Assembly (NCBI RefSeq): GCF_000003605.2
Contig: NW_003121420.1
Coordinates: 62,024 to 86,106 of the forward strand
Length of the DNA: 24,083 bases
Direction of reading: 5' to 3'
Source: Saccoglossus kowalevskii
Lineage: Eukaryota; Hemichordata; Enteropneusta; Harrimaniidae
The position numbers were made by a program, and so were the translations under genes. Position 1 is the first letter of the stretch. Each line of letters begins with the position of its first letter. The notes under the pieces were generated by a model. That model was given only the letters and a program-made list of their open reading frames with translations. It was not told where the DNA came from and ran no database searches. Below are positions 11,706 to 21,111 of the stretch, one piece after another.

Positions 11706-11849
11706 TGGGAGACAAGCACAATAACCTTGATAAACACGTCTTTGCATCAATTCGATACAATATATAGAAAAACAGACAGACACCACAGTCGCGGAGCACA
11801 CTGGGCGCTTATTACTGTGTCCCTCTGGGCATAGTTAAAGGTTCACAAT

Positions 11850-12110
11850 TCAATTTATATTAACCCAAAAGTAGTCAGTTCCTGTCACAAATGCCTTGAT
11901 CAATTTCTTATAACATTGGTACGTTAATGGATATAAACGTAATCCATTTTGATAGGAACAAATGTAAAGCAGGAGCGAGTCAACTGATGGCATTTGGCAG
12001 GCATTTGAATCAACCTGAACATCACACACTTTAGCAAGTAATGAAATAGAAAATCTATTTTCTTGTATTTCTTTGTATAAGGAACGTTTCTTCAAATATT
12101 GTTGAATCAC
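11850..12110 (-). other. Unassigned minus-strand ORF, possible terminal exon
   Basis: An 86-codon minus-strand frame that looks protein-like, with balanced composition, four cysteines and several tyrosines. Read on the minus strand it is preceded directly by a T-rich tract and GGTTACAG, a reasonable 3' splice acceptor. It ends at a TGA just after TDYFWVNIN. It could therefore be a last coding exon of a minus-strand gene, or part of a decayed element. I do not recognise the protein. The first residues (IQQYLKKRSLYK) faintly recall a LisH helix, but the rest does not fit. Confidence 0.2.
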
Positions 12111-12126
12111 TGTAACCAGTTAAAAA

Positions 12127-12297
12127 ATGAATTTCGCAGACATGCTACTCAAATTGGTGTTTGGGCAATTAAACAAACTAGTACTCGTGTGTTTGTTTTG
12201 TGGAAGCTTAAATGAAGTGCATGTTGGATTGTCTTATCATACACACTTGAACTTGAGCTTTGTTGAAAACAGCCAGTTGAACACTGTAGACCAGTGA
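12127..12297 (+). other. Unassigned short ORF with hydrophobic N-terminus
   Basis: ATG to TGA, 56 residues. Residues 7-26 are mostly hydrophobic (LLKLVFGQLNKLVLVCLFC), which loosely resembles a signal peptide. The stop overlaps CCA|GTGAGT, a good splice-donor match, so it could be a first exon. It overlaps no other evidence, is unrecognised and is probably chance. Confidence 0.1.
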
Positions 12298-13140
12298 GTT
12301 TTGCCGAGTGGTTATCTCTGATTAGTATATTTACAAAACACGGATGCCGAACATAAAACCTGCAAGCGTGTACACGAAACTATTTTTTTAACACTGTGAT
12401 TGATATGTTCTACATTACAACTACTCACTACTACTCACTACAACTACTCAACTAAATACATTGCACTATTCCTATGTAGTTTGTTGCAATAATTGAACAA
12501 ATCATTTGAGTAATAAATAAATAATAACTGTCTCACCCCCGTCAAATCTACTATGCTAGTGTCACGTCAGTGAAAGTGTTGGAGACGGGTATAAATGTGT
12601 CTGGGTTTTGAAATATAATGCTTTGTCATAGAACAATGGACCATCAGAAGGTGTAATCTACTGGGCTAGTGAACACTTCACTGTAAATGATTAAAAAATT
12701 GGTTCTTAAAAACAGTCGGGACACATTTACACAAAATAATACTCAGCGTATGCTTGTAAATATCAAGCGGAAATACTTGGATGACTTGTAGAAATCTTTG
12801 GTTTAGATTGTCAAGATCAAATGACTGTCTAGTATGATCAATGGGATCAGAAACAAGCGACAGATGAATGTTTTAGATGAGGTAACAGATAGAGAATACT
12901 TTATTCAAAATTGTTACCACACCCTTCTCACTATTCGTTTACTTCATTCACAGTGCCTCTGGTACTTTGCAGTGACTTTGGTACATTTTAGGTTAAATGC
13001 AATAAAACTCGTTTAGAAGTGTGAATTGATGTGATGAAAATATTCTATTGTGCTACTGGAAGGGAAACTAAAACAGGAAAAACTCAGTGGATTTATCGTC
13101 AAGGCATTTTAAGTAGGGACTAATACATTTTCAGGACTGA
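12298..13140. other. Non-coding stretch with a short ACT-rich direct repeat
   Basis: No supportable gene. CAACTACTCACTACTACTCA-like sequence at 12419-12453 is a short degenerate tandem array. A 60-codon + ORF (12834-13016) shows no domain. Confidence 0.4.
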
Positions 13141-13179
13141 CGTGAGAAGCTATAATTTCACCTTCGTGTTGTACACAAA

Positions 13180-13252
13180 ATGGCGGGGGTGCTAATTTGC
13201 AGACAACAAACCTTGCTTAGCAGTGAAATTGACAATTCCTACTCGAGGTCAG
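13180..13252 (+). CDS. Candidate first coding exon (unassigned)
   Basis: The ATG at 13180 sits in AAAATGGCGGGGG, a start context that also matches the YY1-type AAAATGGCGG box common at metazoan first exons. The frame encodes MAGVLICRQQTLLSSEIDNS and then YSRS, and stays open to a TGA at 13321-13323. A CAG|GTACTC donor after base 13252 would leave phase 1, and an alternative GAG|GTCAGG after 13247 would leave phase 2. Both donors are weak. Phase 1 is compatible in frame with the acceptor at 20771/20772 of the LRRCC1 exon, where no stop precedes its ATG. One in three unrelated exons would also be compatible. It may equally start an unrelated small gene, or be chance. Confidence 0.18.
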
Positions 13253-13272
13253 GTACTCAACTTTTAAATGTG

Positions 13273-13292
13273 ATGTATGATGTTTCATACAT
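13273..13292. repeat. Small perfect hairpin
   Basis: ATGTATGA (13273-13280) and TCATACAT (13285-13292) pair exactly around a 4-base TGTT loop. No function is implied. Confidence 0.4.
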
Positions 13293-13402
13293 TAAGAATA
13301 AAAATAGTAATTTAACTGTATGAAGTTGATTTCCTGTTCTTTATGTCTACTGACTTGTCGAGGAAATATGTGACATAATACAATAATATCCATTAGCGGG
13401 TC

Positions 13403-13419
13403 GTTTTTTTTTTTTTTTT
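13403..13419. repeat. Poly(T) run
   Basis: A homopolymer of about 17 T. It could be the oligo(A) tail of a minus-strand retroposed fragment, but no body is recognisable on the right side. Confidence 0.6.
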
Positions 13420-13442
13420 GGTACGTGTGATATCCTGTCTGA

Positions 13443-13450
13443 TGACGTCA
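13443..13450. promoter_or_regulatory. Exact CRE palindrome TGACGTCA
   Basis: Fourth exact full CRE, 263 bases downstream of the candidate ATG at 13180. Confidence 0.25.
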
Positions 13451-16400
13451 CCAGTGAGTGTTGTTTGTTCATCGCCTCCATGTATGCGTAAGCAAATTAA
13501 CAGTAATCCGAATGAAACATTTTTTTATGATTTCGTGGTTGGTTTCCAAATCAAATATTTACCTTTAAAATTATAGTGTGATAGATGAGCTTTTGGAGGA
13601 ATGTTTTACTGATTTTTGTTTTTTTACTTCTATTGAGTTTTTATCACGTGAATAATACATAAAAACGAGAGTGAGAAAATAAGTTGTGTATACATATCTA
13701 TCAACATATTCAAACATAACTACAAATGTTTTGTTTTTTTCAGTGATCAACTCTACATCATCACGGGTTGTAAACACACATTATACTATTCTTAATCTTA
13801 TACTAGAACAACACCAAACATTTCCATCAATAACGATTTAAATTATTAGTGTATCCCATTTAGAGTTATAAACATGAATTTCGTTTTTACTTGTTGCTTA
13901 CTTCCCGCCAACACACCAAGTTTGTTTATTTTTTTCAAAACGATAGCCTGTTTTTCGTCTTACGTTGGTGAGTTTTCCAGTAATAGCTGATTTAATATTT
14001 GAAAGAAGTTTATTGACGAATATCTTCCAAAAAAATGGTTGGCTGCTCAAGTACCAAGTACCAAGTACGTCATATATAGAAGTGAAAAATTAATTAATTG
14101 TGATTTGACATTTTTAGTACAATTTTGAAATGCATAATAATAATTAATATGATTATTTCGGTATCGTAAACTGGCAAATCGTGAGTAAAAAAATAAAAGT
14201 AATCACATAAAATTAAATATAAAAAGTTTTTATTATATGTTATTTGTAAAAACACGTTACTTTGTAAAATTGTTTTCACTGAGTCTCTAATTCGTAATTC
14301 CTTATTTCGATTGCATAATAATATTCCATGTTTTAGTGTACACGACTGATATTAAATGTAAACCTAAACGCCAGTTCCACTTCAATAGAAGAAAGAAACT
14401 GCAATACATGGGGAAATTGACTATTTGTTTCTGTAGCACCTTTCAGAAAATGTTCCAACGCATATAGAGTATAATATTATAAACAAGAAAGGCGTAATTG
14501 TAGGGGTGGTGGGGATTTATGAAAAAAATGGTATGTAAATAGTACAGTGCATATGCAATACTACTTCGTAGTGTTTCATTGTAATGTAATTTTAGTCATG
14601 AATTAAAGGAAAAGTCAAGAAAACGATATTTAATATGGTATGCGTGTAGCGCAATCAATCGCATTATAACTTCAAGAAAAGGAGCATCGCTTGTACACTT
14701 TCAAGGACGTGTTTCCTCAAAGTTTGAATAGTAGCTTTACTTTCATACATGTAATGTAATTATTATCACTATTAATATTTGTCAGTTGGAGTAGTATTCC
14801 CAGTGGCACGTCGAGTAAGTGTTCTTTGTTACGCTGATTACGGTCATTCAGTCACGTATTAACATCTGATCCGCTGACGGATTGCTGCTGTGCTGAGAAA
14901 ACGAATCTCACACCGTAATCTAATCGATCAATTACTTTAAACACTCTTTGTTTTAGGTATTGATGTATCATCGTGGGAGCTTGGGTAATCTTTAGTACGT
15001 ACTTCCTGTGGCAGAAGTATGAATGTAATGAAGCCAAGACCCACAACATAAGGAAAGAGTAGGCTCATATCGCGATAGCCGTATATCATCATTCTGTGTC
15101 ATAATCATATGTTTGTTTTTTTTATTAGAAATCGGATGTCTGGCACCAGACACGTGATATTGGTGCGATTATCTGTGTAACAGTGTTTTCATATTTCACC
15201 AGAGATTCATTGTACCTGCCCGAGAAACATGATAAATTTTAATGTTTGTAGTTTTCCAAAGAACCTTTGGTTTAATTAATTAAACAAAGAAAGAAGACAT
15301 AATGTGCACATGTAACTACAGGTCCTATATCATAGCGTATAAGCTGGGAATGTATAGGAAAGCCTGGGGTGTTAATATGAAGGTGTGAACAATTGATAAT
15401 GGTTAAATTAAAATCATCTCGCTCGTCGTACATACTGTATATCGAGGCAAATTTAATACACAGATGTAAGTATGAAAAGGTAGAAGCAGAGTATGTAGTT
15501 TTCTCAATCTCAAGTCTTACGGATAAATCATTGGAATATAATCACTGAATTTGTACATCATCAATAAATCTGAATGTGAAATTGAAGTTTTATGAGATGA
15601 ATGTCCGACCATGTTTTGATGAGAACATAGTACCTGAATTTAATTTTTTCCCTAAATGTAGCATGTATTGTTACACTCATTTATACTGTCCTGCCATACT
15701 TGAGTTAGGGCGTTGTTAACCAACAGAAAACCCAGATGATATCACAATAAATTGGGGACAGTCGTTACGCTGTTCTCTTTCAATGCATTACTACGACACT
15801 GGCACTAGGACGTTTTCGAATTAAGTTTATTCAAAACGAAACATTTCGCGTAGCATTTTTTTATACAAATGGAACGTGACATGCAAATCACATTGACTCA
15901 AAATATACAAAACCCTACCTTCAGAAAATATTGAATTTACGGGATAGAGTGTTAATACAATATTAAATTGTTACGGCACTGGATTTTTTAGGCCCCCTAT
16001 GTTCAGTAATTAATTCCTAATAACGCCCTAACTGGTCATTATGCTGTAACAAAAGATTTATTTTTTTGCGTATAATGACTTCCTTGCTGTTTTTTTCTGA
16101 TTTACACCATAACCAAATGTGTCTAATTGCTAATGTGAAAACAGATTCTGTGTGTCTGTTTAATTTTGTTTGTTACATAAAGTCGTAGTTTGGTGTTTCA
16201 TTCAATTAGAAAAGAATTCAATACATGACAATGTTCAACTGTATTTATACATATCTTGACAGGTACGACAAACCAAACACCAACTGCTTTGTGGAGTTCG
16301 ATTATAATTTATGGCGAACTAAACACATTATTCAGGAGGGGGTCTTCACCTGCGCATGTGCGGAAATTGAGTCCCAAGAGACGATAACAACGCACGCTAA

Positions 16401-16702
16401 AACACCGTATAGACTGCAAGCATGAAATCATTTATTTTTAAGCATATAACAGAGAGGGCGCAATTCACTTTGTAATTCTTTTGCATGCTGTATTTGCGAA
16501 TAAATTCACTGAAATTGAGAGATGCTTTGGAGTTAAAGCGGAAACTATAATCCTATAATTAATTAATAAAGGAAAAGAAAATTAATAAACATAAAGTTTC
16601 TAGTAAACAAATCATATAGACAATTGCCAAGAAGATACGCTGTCTTCTCGTACTGTTCGGACGTCTCTGCTCTTGATGTGTTTTGGTTCAGGGTGAACTT
16701 TC

Positions 16703-16703
<1 letters not shown>
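13451..16703. other. Non-coding stretch, nothing recognised
   Basis: No supportable gene. Small features are an AAGTACC-type triple repeat at 14049-14068, a CCAAAG-AAC-CTTTGG hairpin (15256-15270) joined to the 16-bp palindrome GTTTAATTAATTAAAC (15270-15285), and TAAT-rich patches near 14090-14160 and 16556-16590. ORFs on both strands (61-68 codons) are unrecognised. Confidence 0.4.

Positions 16704-16751
<48 letters not shown>
16704..16751. repeat. (CAA)16 microsatellite
   Basis: An uninterrupted 48-base run of CAA triplets. It creates artificial poly-Asn (+) and poly-Val (-) frames that should not be read as proteins. Confidence 0.95.
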
Positions 16752-16837
16752 GGTTTCTCGCAGTCAACACACTTTCTTCTTGTCGTATCCTCCTCACTTG
16801 AACTATAAGTAGCTGAACGTCTTTTAAAAAGTACACC

Positions 16838-16866
16838 TTTTTTTGTTTTTGTTTTTTTGTTTTTTC
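16838..16866. repeat. T/G-rich low-complexity tract
   Basis: Runs of T separated by single G, ending TTTTCGCGG. The following bases (to about 16910, with TTTTTGCGAAAAA) vaguely recall the TTCGC-rich ends of the MITE at 20.1 kb, but I could not delimit an element. Confidence 0.5.
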
Positions 16867-17464
16867 GCGGATATGCGAACTTCTAAAATATTTTTGCGAA
16901 AAACATATAATTAGCCATAAATTAACAAGGGAATTATTTAGCCAAGAATGAACACTAAGAATGAAAATAATGTAATAACAAACAATTTAAAACAGACAAA
17001 CATTGAACTTGGCGAAAATAAACTACAAAAAAAGAAAAGTAAACTATGAACAACTGTTTGAAAAAAAAAAAACTATTGTTACCATTTACAAATTTTAAAC
17101 ACCGAATATGGTTAGGCAAATTTAGGACACGCACCCATAATACTAAAATAGGTAGATACACACGACCATAGACGACAATTTTAAAATATGTATACTATTG
17201 AAGAAGAAATACATTTTTTCATTCTGTTCTTCTTGTTAGTGGGTACCGAATGCGAAAGCGCCCTCTCTGTTCAAAACGTAAGTTTTTCAATTTCATTTTT
17301 GGCAAGTCATTTTTTTTTAACCGTTAACATATAGTTGCATTCTGTTGAATTCTTTATTAGTTCTCATGACAAATTGTCTCGGTCAGTTATATTTCACATT
17401 TCCCACTGCAAAAGTATTAAAGGCAAAATAATTTAATCGGTGAAGGAGGAAACTAACAGCGAAC

Positions 17465-17559
17465 AAACGACGGCGCCATTTTTGAAATAGTTGTTTGGAA
17501 ATTGCAGAAATCGTGTGTTTACTTTTCCGGGCTCTACTAATTCAGCCCATTCGTTTGAG
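17465..17559 (+). promoter_or_regulatory. Candidate 5' UTR exon and promoter-proximal box
   Basis: The stretch holds GGCGCCATTTTTG (the complement of an AAAATGGCGCC YY1-like box, as seen at many metazoan transcription starts) near 17473-17485. It contains no ATG and ends at TTTGAG|GTAAGTTTTT, a near-consensus 5' splice site with the GT at 17560-17561. A second good donor, AAAAC|GTAAGTTTTT, lies at 17277/17278 after a GCGCCCTCTC stretch. The LRRCC1 exon begins at a clear acceptor (20771/20772) with 14 untranslated bases before its ATG, so an upstream untranslated exon is expected. This is the best positional candidate I can see. The transcription start and the splice itself are inferred. Confidence 0.3.
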
Positions 17560-18197
17560 GTAAGTTTTTTTATACAACCATGTCACTGTTTTTATAACAG
17601 TAGTTTCTTTCAGTTTACAGAGATTGTGTTTGGTCCGATCGTGATCGATGACCGATCGATGCACCAAAAAAGTCGTGTCAACACTTGTTCCGGGTTCAGT
17701 TATTAGCGGAATTTTATTCGCCAAAAAACCACACAAAAATCAACCATTTATAGCAAAGTACTTGTTTTAACAATAAAACATATGTTTGTTATGTTTCGAT
17801 TTGTCAATGAGTAAACCGAGCACCTTTCATAAATTAAGGACATAATAACGCATGACATCGTGAACGAGTAGATAAAATATCATTAAATAAAAGTGATAAT
17901 ATTAATAATATAAAGGAGAAGGTATTTAAAATGAAAAGAAATTTTAACTATTTAATACTGACATTAACATTAAATTAAATTGTCATTAACAGCGGATTAA
18001 AATCAGACAATCAGTAAGGACAGCGTAGTCTGCACTGTTTGCTAAAGTGCATGCAGTTGCGGTAACAGTCCTAAAAATTACTGCCCGGGTCGAAATGGGA
18101 CTGCCCAGGACCGATATTCGGCTATTCAAGAGTGAAATTCGACTGATCAAAACTATACTCAGCTAAAAATGCTAAAAGTTTTTCAAAATGAGCGACC
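17560..18197. other. Non-coding stretch, nothing recognised
   Basis: If the 17465-17559 exon is real, this is the start of a 3.2-kb first intron of the LRRCC1 gene. It contains three GATC sites within 21 bases (17637-17657) and ACTGCCC-GG direct repeats near 18081-18110 just before the dead transposase gene. I found no terminal repeat for that element here. Confidence 0.4.
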
Positions 18198-19459
18198 ATG
18201 TGGCAAGACAATAACATTGGGTATAAGGAGTACATTTTATTTGTGATTGATAATGAGGACAATAATACGAGGCAAGCAAAGGGACAACAAGCTTTTTACA
18301 TCGATGACTGTGGAACTTTGTCTAATAAAGCTTCTTGCAAAACACATCATTACATTGTATGCGGGGAAAATTTGATTTATGTTGACAAAAAAACAGACAA
18401 TATGTGAAGGACATAAAAGGCAAACGTGTTCCCGACGACGCCCAACCAGTTGGAAACAAACAGTATTACATTTTGCTAAAACGAGAGCCAGCATTTAAAA
18501 AACGCATTTGAACTGTGCATGTAGTAGACCAATATTAAAAAACTGCAGTTGTTGAATACATTGGCAAATATCCAAAAATTTCTGTGCCTCACGGGAACAG
18601 CAAAAAAAATACTGCTGAATACGTACGAACATCTCGCAACTTGAAACAATGGCTCAATGACATGATTAAAGAAAAACCAACACACCACATATATGAAGAA
18701 ATGGCTCTTGATGGGTCAACTTGTGCCCTAAGGGATTTGAAACAAGTTAAATATGCAAAGTACTTTGCTATGAGACGCAATCGACCAGATAACGAACACT
18801 ACAGAAAAAATGTAGCATATGTCATCGAATCACTCTTGTCTGAAATTCATGAAATTGTACAGGCAAAAGGAAAGCCAGCATCCGTAATACTTTACCTGAA
18901 AGAAAATCTTAAAGACATTCAACAATTTTGTACACCGACGACACATCTTAGCGTTCTTGGAATTGACAGGACATTTAACCTCGGACCTTGTTTTGCAACC
19001 ACTCTAGTCTATCATCACTGACAATAATCTAATCAGGAAAGGGACAAATAATTGTCCAATTATGCTAGCTGCTATTTACCTATCCTGGGACGGACTTTAT
19101 ACGACATATCATCGATTTTTTTTCACATCTTCAATGCAAGCTATCAGGGGACATTAACGCGACACAGTTTTCAAATATTATTACTGGGTCAGACGAATGA
19201 AGAAGCAGTGAAACGATGTGTCCCTGAATCAAATCAAGTACTTTGTACTAGACATTTAGAAGAAAATGCTTGGAGGTATTTATCGCGTAAAGTGGGTGCT
19301 AATATGAAAACACAGAAGAAAGTGTGAAGTGATATACTAGTATTTGTCAAAAATGGATTGACATCATGTGACAAAGAACAGAAATTTGAACTTGAGTTAT
19401 TGACCAATAAGATTTATTTATTAGAGATGCCTGGGGAACCAATTAATATAAATAACTGA
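18198..19459 (+). pseudogene. Degraded MULE-like transposase gene
   Basis: Homology-like sequence runs through several frames. The first part, 18198-18404 (including a CGTLSNKASCKTHHY stretch), moves to another frame at about 18401. That frame continues to 19021 with in-frame stops at 18509 and 18536. The sequence then changes frame near 19022, near 19122 and near 19200, and goes on to 19459 with another stop at 19325. Recognisable motifs are EYIGKYPKISVPHG (about 18552-18594), GIDRTFNLGPCF with a candidate first catalytic Asp at 18965-18967, and VLCTRHLEEN with the Cys/His pair at 19244 and 19253. The Asp-containing strand and the later CxxH are typical of MULE-superfamily transposases, and I have seen this uncharacterised family repeated in invertebrate genomes. 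The C-terminal third and the terminal inverted repeats are not visible. The copy is clearly non-functional. It lies in the same orientation as LRRCC1, upstream of its first recognised exon. Confidence 0.75.
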
Positions 19460-19572
19460 CGAAAAATCAGTGATATTAGCCAATGGAGTACAAGACTACA
19501 TTTCAAAAAGATATTTTATATATACATTGTATATAACTATCACATTTATATCCAAACCCATGAAGGCTAATA

Positions 19573-19757
19573 TAAAACCTAGGGTCACAGTCATTTGTAA
19601 CATAAAGACATAAAACTACTTTTATCAAACATCAGGAATTTCAGGATATTGTCGACCACTTGCGAATAAGAAATGCTAGACAGGTGAGCCGACAATATCC
19701 CAAGTTTGATAAAAGTTGTATTGATGTTTAAATTACAAGTGACTCATGCAGGTTTAC
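19573..19757. mobile_element. Long imperfect inverted repeat (fold-back MITE-like)
   Basis: The left arm (about 19573-19659) and right arm (about 19683-19757) are imperfect reverse complements. Exact blocks include CTTTTATCAAAC against GTTTGATAAAAG and GGATATTGTCG against CGACAATATCC. The left arm has roughly ten extra bases, and the loop is only about 25 bases. Nearly the whole element is therefore stem, as in fold-back or MITE elements. No target-site duplication was identified. It begins 114 bases after the dead transposase, and any relation between them is unproven. Confidence 0.65.
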
Positions 19758-20088
19758 TGGAATGATACATACACGATACTGTTATAAAATTTAGCTATCA
19801 GTAAAATAGTATGCGAAGATAAAGAGCTGAATAATTAGGCTTTTTTTCATTTCTTTAGTATATGTATGACTATACATACTACTTAAGGTAGTTCACTATC
19901 ATAAAACATGTAAAAAATTGATCACAGTAAATCATTCAAAAATTACATACATGCAGGTCATTCATGTTTAACATTTTTACGAAGAAAGAAGGATGTGTTT
20001 CCAAGAAAACATGCAAAATAATCTAAAAATCGGCCATTTTAAAACATTTTCCATAGAATTCCATGTAAACACATTATTTCATGGATAA
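19758..20088. other. Non-coding stretch, nothing recognised
   Basis: AT-rich spacer between two inverted-repeat elements, with no exon signal. A small imperfect hairpin (GTATGACTATACATAC region) lies near 19862-19880. Confidence 0.4.
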
Positions 20089-20310
20089 TTTACTGTAGAG
20101 TACTTTATTTTAGCTGGAATTAATTTTCGCTGAAAAGGCATTTTGGGTGTTTTGTATGGATTTTATTTTCAATTGATTTTTGGCGAGTAAAAATTTTTGT
20201 AAAATATAGGAAAAAATGTATATTCGCTAGATTTTATTTTCACTGAATCATTCCTTCAGCAAAAATAGCGAAAATTAATTCCAAGCGAAAATAAAGTATT
20301 TTACAGTAAA
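20089..20310. mobile_element. MITE with ~44-bp terminal inverted repeats
   Basis: The 222-bp element starts TTTACTGTA (20089) and ends TACAGTAAA (20310). The arms match for about 44 bases with some three mismatches and one indel, through TACTTTATTTT and TGGAATTAATTTTCGCT. The interior is AT-rich, has repeated GATTTTATTTTCA-type motifs and no coding capacity, which is the hallmark of a non-autonomous DNA transposon. No clear target duplication was found outside the arms, and a TTTA/TAAA target could be hidden in the ends. I recall TTCGC-rich MITEs of this kind in marine invertebrates but cannot name the family. Confidence 0.85.
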
Positions 20311-20771
20311 CAAATATTCAAAATTCTCTGATTTTTCGTGACAGTCATATATAGCCCTCATAACACTACAAATCATTTTTTAACATAGGTCACCAAACAA
20401 ATTGTTCAGATACATTATATATGATATGATTGAACGTTTCTGTCATAAAAACCAATTGCAAAGAATTTTGACCAATATTCAAAGTCGTTTTGTGGAAAAC
20501 TTAGTTCGGTGATCATATACATGTATTTTCATTTAAGATTTTTGAAAATTACAGTAACCCAAACTCTCTTGATGGAATTTAAGAATTTTTTGTAATGGTA
20601 GCAAACTTCCTCAAGTTAGGTGATGTACTCTCTCCTTCACTATGTATACACTGGAACAAGGGAATTATTGCTATTTCAGATGTCGTCAAAAATTTTTCCT
20701 AAAAACATGGTTCTTAGGATTAATATTTACGACTGTTACATAAAAGTTTGTTATTATTTTCTCTGTGACAG
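20311..20771. other. Sequence upstream of the first recognised LRRCC1 exon
   Basis: No coding signal. Its right end is TTATTTTCTCTGTGACAG, a strong pyrimidine tract plus AG (20770-20771), so the region is most likely the end of an intron whose 5' exon lies farther left. Confidence 0.5.
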
Positions 20772-21111
20772 GTGCGCTCACAAAGATGGAAAGAAAAGGC
20801 TTAGCTGTTAAATTGACTGGCTTATCAGAAGACATCGTGGACCTAAACACACCTCATGAAGTTGTTTTGATTGATGCTAATATTTACAGTCTGCGAGATG
20901 TCCCCCTCGGTGGCCACGTGCAGACATTGAACCTCCATTATAATCACATCACAAAAATCGAAAATCTTCACCATCTCAGGACGTTGAAACATCTTGATCT
21001 GTCCTCCAATCAGATCACAGAGCTTGAAGGATTAGAGAGTTTGCATTCCCTGAAGACTCTTAATGTATCCTGTAATAGAATATGTGTTATTAAGGGACTT
21101 TCTGCCCTCGG
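20772..21111 (+). CDS. LRRCC1: LRRCC1 exon with start codon and LRR1-3
   Basis: Acceptor CTCTGTGACAG at 20771 and donor CTCGG|GTGAGT at 21111/21112. Fourteen bases precede the ATG at 20786. The exon encodes residues 1-108 plus two bases of Gly109, covering the N-terminal cap and the first three leucine-rich repeats. Confidence 0.83.

Noticed and set aside
16612-16836. Poly-Asn (+) and poly-Val (-) proteins
   Set aside because: They are produced by the (CAA)16 microsatellite read on either strand. The flanks have no coding signal.
18237-18780. Minus-strand ORFs (18237-18494, 18476-18688, 18589-18780)
   Set aside because: They are antisense shadows of the degraded transposase frames on the + strand.
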